From Rhizomucor pusillus (lineage: Eukaryota > Mucoromycota > Mucoromycetes > Mucorales > Lichtheimiaceae): a DNA stretch of 31,903 nt. The position numbers were made by a program, and so were the translations under genes. Below are positions 31,736 through 31,903 of this stretch, one piece after another. The stretch is from assembly GCA_900175165.2 (NCBI GenBank), contig FWWN02000248.1:1-31903 (forward strand). The letters are read 5' to 3'. The notes under the pieces are model-generated. The model saw nothing but the letters and a program-made list of their open reading frames with translations. It searched no databases and was not told the DNA's origin. Numbering within the stretch: position 1 is the stretch's first letter; every line of letters begins with the position of its first letter.

Positions 31736-31903
31736 CGCGCCAATGTGAAAAACCCCACACGCAATGCATAAAAAGGGCAGCGCAATAGAGTAATTTACTG
31801 AACGCAAAGTAAAAAACGTCTTCGGCAAAGGTGAAAAACAAACACCGCAAAGCTGATAACCCCGCAACGCAAAATGTAAAATCGTGCAACGCAAAGGTGA
31901 AAA
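31736..31903 (-). repeat. Right copy of the 168-bp inverted repeat
   Basis: Reverse complement of the left copy. Read inward from the window end it starts TTTTCACCTTTGCGTTGCAC. It carries TTTTCACCTTTGC twice, 66 bases apart; in the left copy the second occurrence is mutated. The repeat may continue beyond the window. Confidence 0.8.

Larger units (their letters stand above)
27002..31903. mobile_element. Possible 4.9-kb transposable element bounded by long inverted repeats
   Basis: The segment starts and ends with 168-bp inverted repeats facing each other. It contains the 3' part of a Tc1/mariner-type transposase and a multi-exon PD-(D/E)XK-like gene, both on the minus strand. The right repeat runs into the end of the window, so flanking duplications cannot be inspected. 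Two independent insertions of a short repeat in opposite orientation would look the same. Confidence 0.4.

Noticed and set aside
1..31903. tRNA, rRNA or CRISPR-type features
   Set aside because: No cloverleaf-like box A/box B pair, rRNA block or regularly spaced direct repeat array was noticed on reading; a covariance-model scan was not possible.

Overview
This is fungal nuclear DNA. The genes are broken by many short GT-AG introns of about 50-105 nt, some with a clear CTAAC-like branch point. Gene content is typical fungal housekeeping: STRIPAK, the Ski complex, a family 15 mannosyltransferase and a retaining trehalose phosphorylase. Together with a Tc1/mariner C-terminus and an anonymous PD-(D/E)XK-like protein of a type I associate with early-diverging fungi, this suggests Mucoromycota, probably Mucorales. 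That placement is inferred from recall of protein families, not from a search.

Layout. 592-3992 (-): STRIP/Far11, a scaffold subunit of the STRIPAK phosphatase complex. 4.4-5.8 kb (-): a decayed, unrecognised gene. 6118-11098 (-): SKI2, the helicase of the cytoplasmic exosome cofactor, with an RFX-type X-box in its upstream region. 11464-13999 (-): trehalose phosphorylase/ccg-9-type GT4 enzyme. 14401-16553 (+): a TPR/F-box/LRR gene with several frameshifts. 17104-18686 (+): a SAM-dependent methyltransferase with an N-myristoylation signal. 19526-20873 (+): an AAAP amino-acid transporter. About 20.9-21.6 kb (-): a decayed gene for a small secreted protein. 22133-23758 (+): a GT15 (Kre2/Mnt1/Ktr) mannosyltransferase. 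24001-25402 (+): a Yea4/SLC35B4-type UDP-GlcNAc transporter with a 17-nt microexon. 25514-26822 (-): PPM1/LCMT1, the methyltransferase of the PP2A catalytic subunit. 27002-31903: a segment bounded by about 168-bp inverted repeats, holding a Tc1/mariner transposase remnant and a multi-exon PD-(D/E)XK-like gene.

How genes relate. STRIP/Far11 and PPM1/LCMT1 both act on PP2A. The GT15 enzyme and the nucleotide-sugar transporter are tandem and both serve the secretory/cell-wall glycan pathway. The trehalose phosphorylase and the methyltransferase, 3 kb apart, share a roughly 60-bp upstream module.

Most unusual items: (1) a 107-bp tandem duplication in the PD-(D/E)XK-like gene that would break the frame unless most of one copy is spliced out, i.e. 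a candidate newborn intron; (2) the possible 4.9-kb inverted-repeat-bounded element carrying that gene; (3) the duplicated upstream module; (4) two very small exons, 17 nt in YEA4 and 9 nt (Tyr-Phe-stop) at the end of SKI2. All gene models are manual readings; exact splice sites and some starts are provisional.
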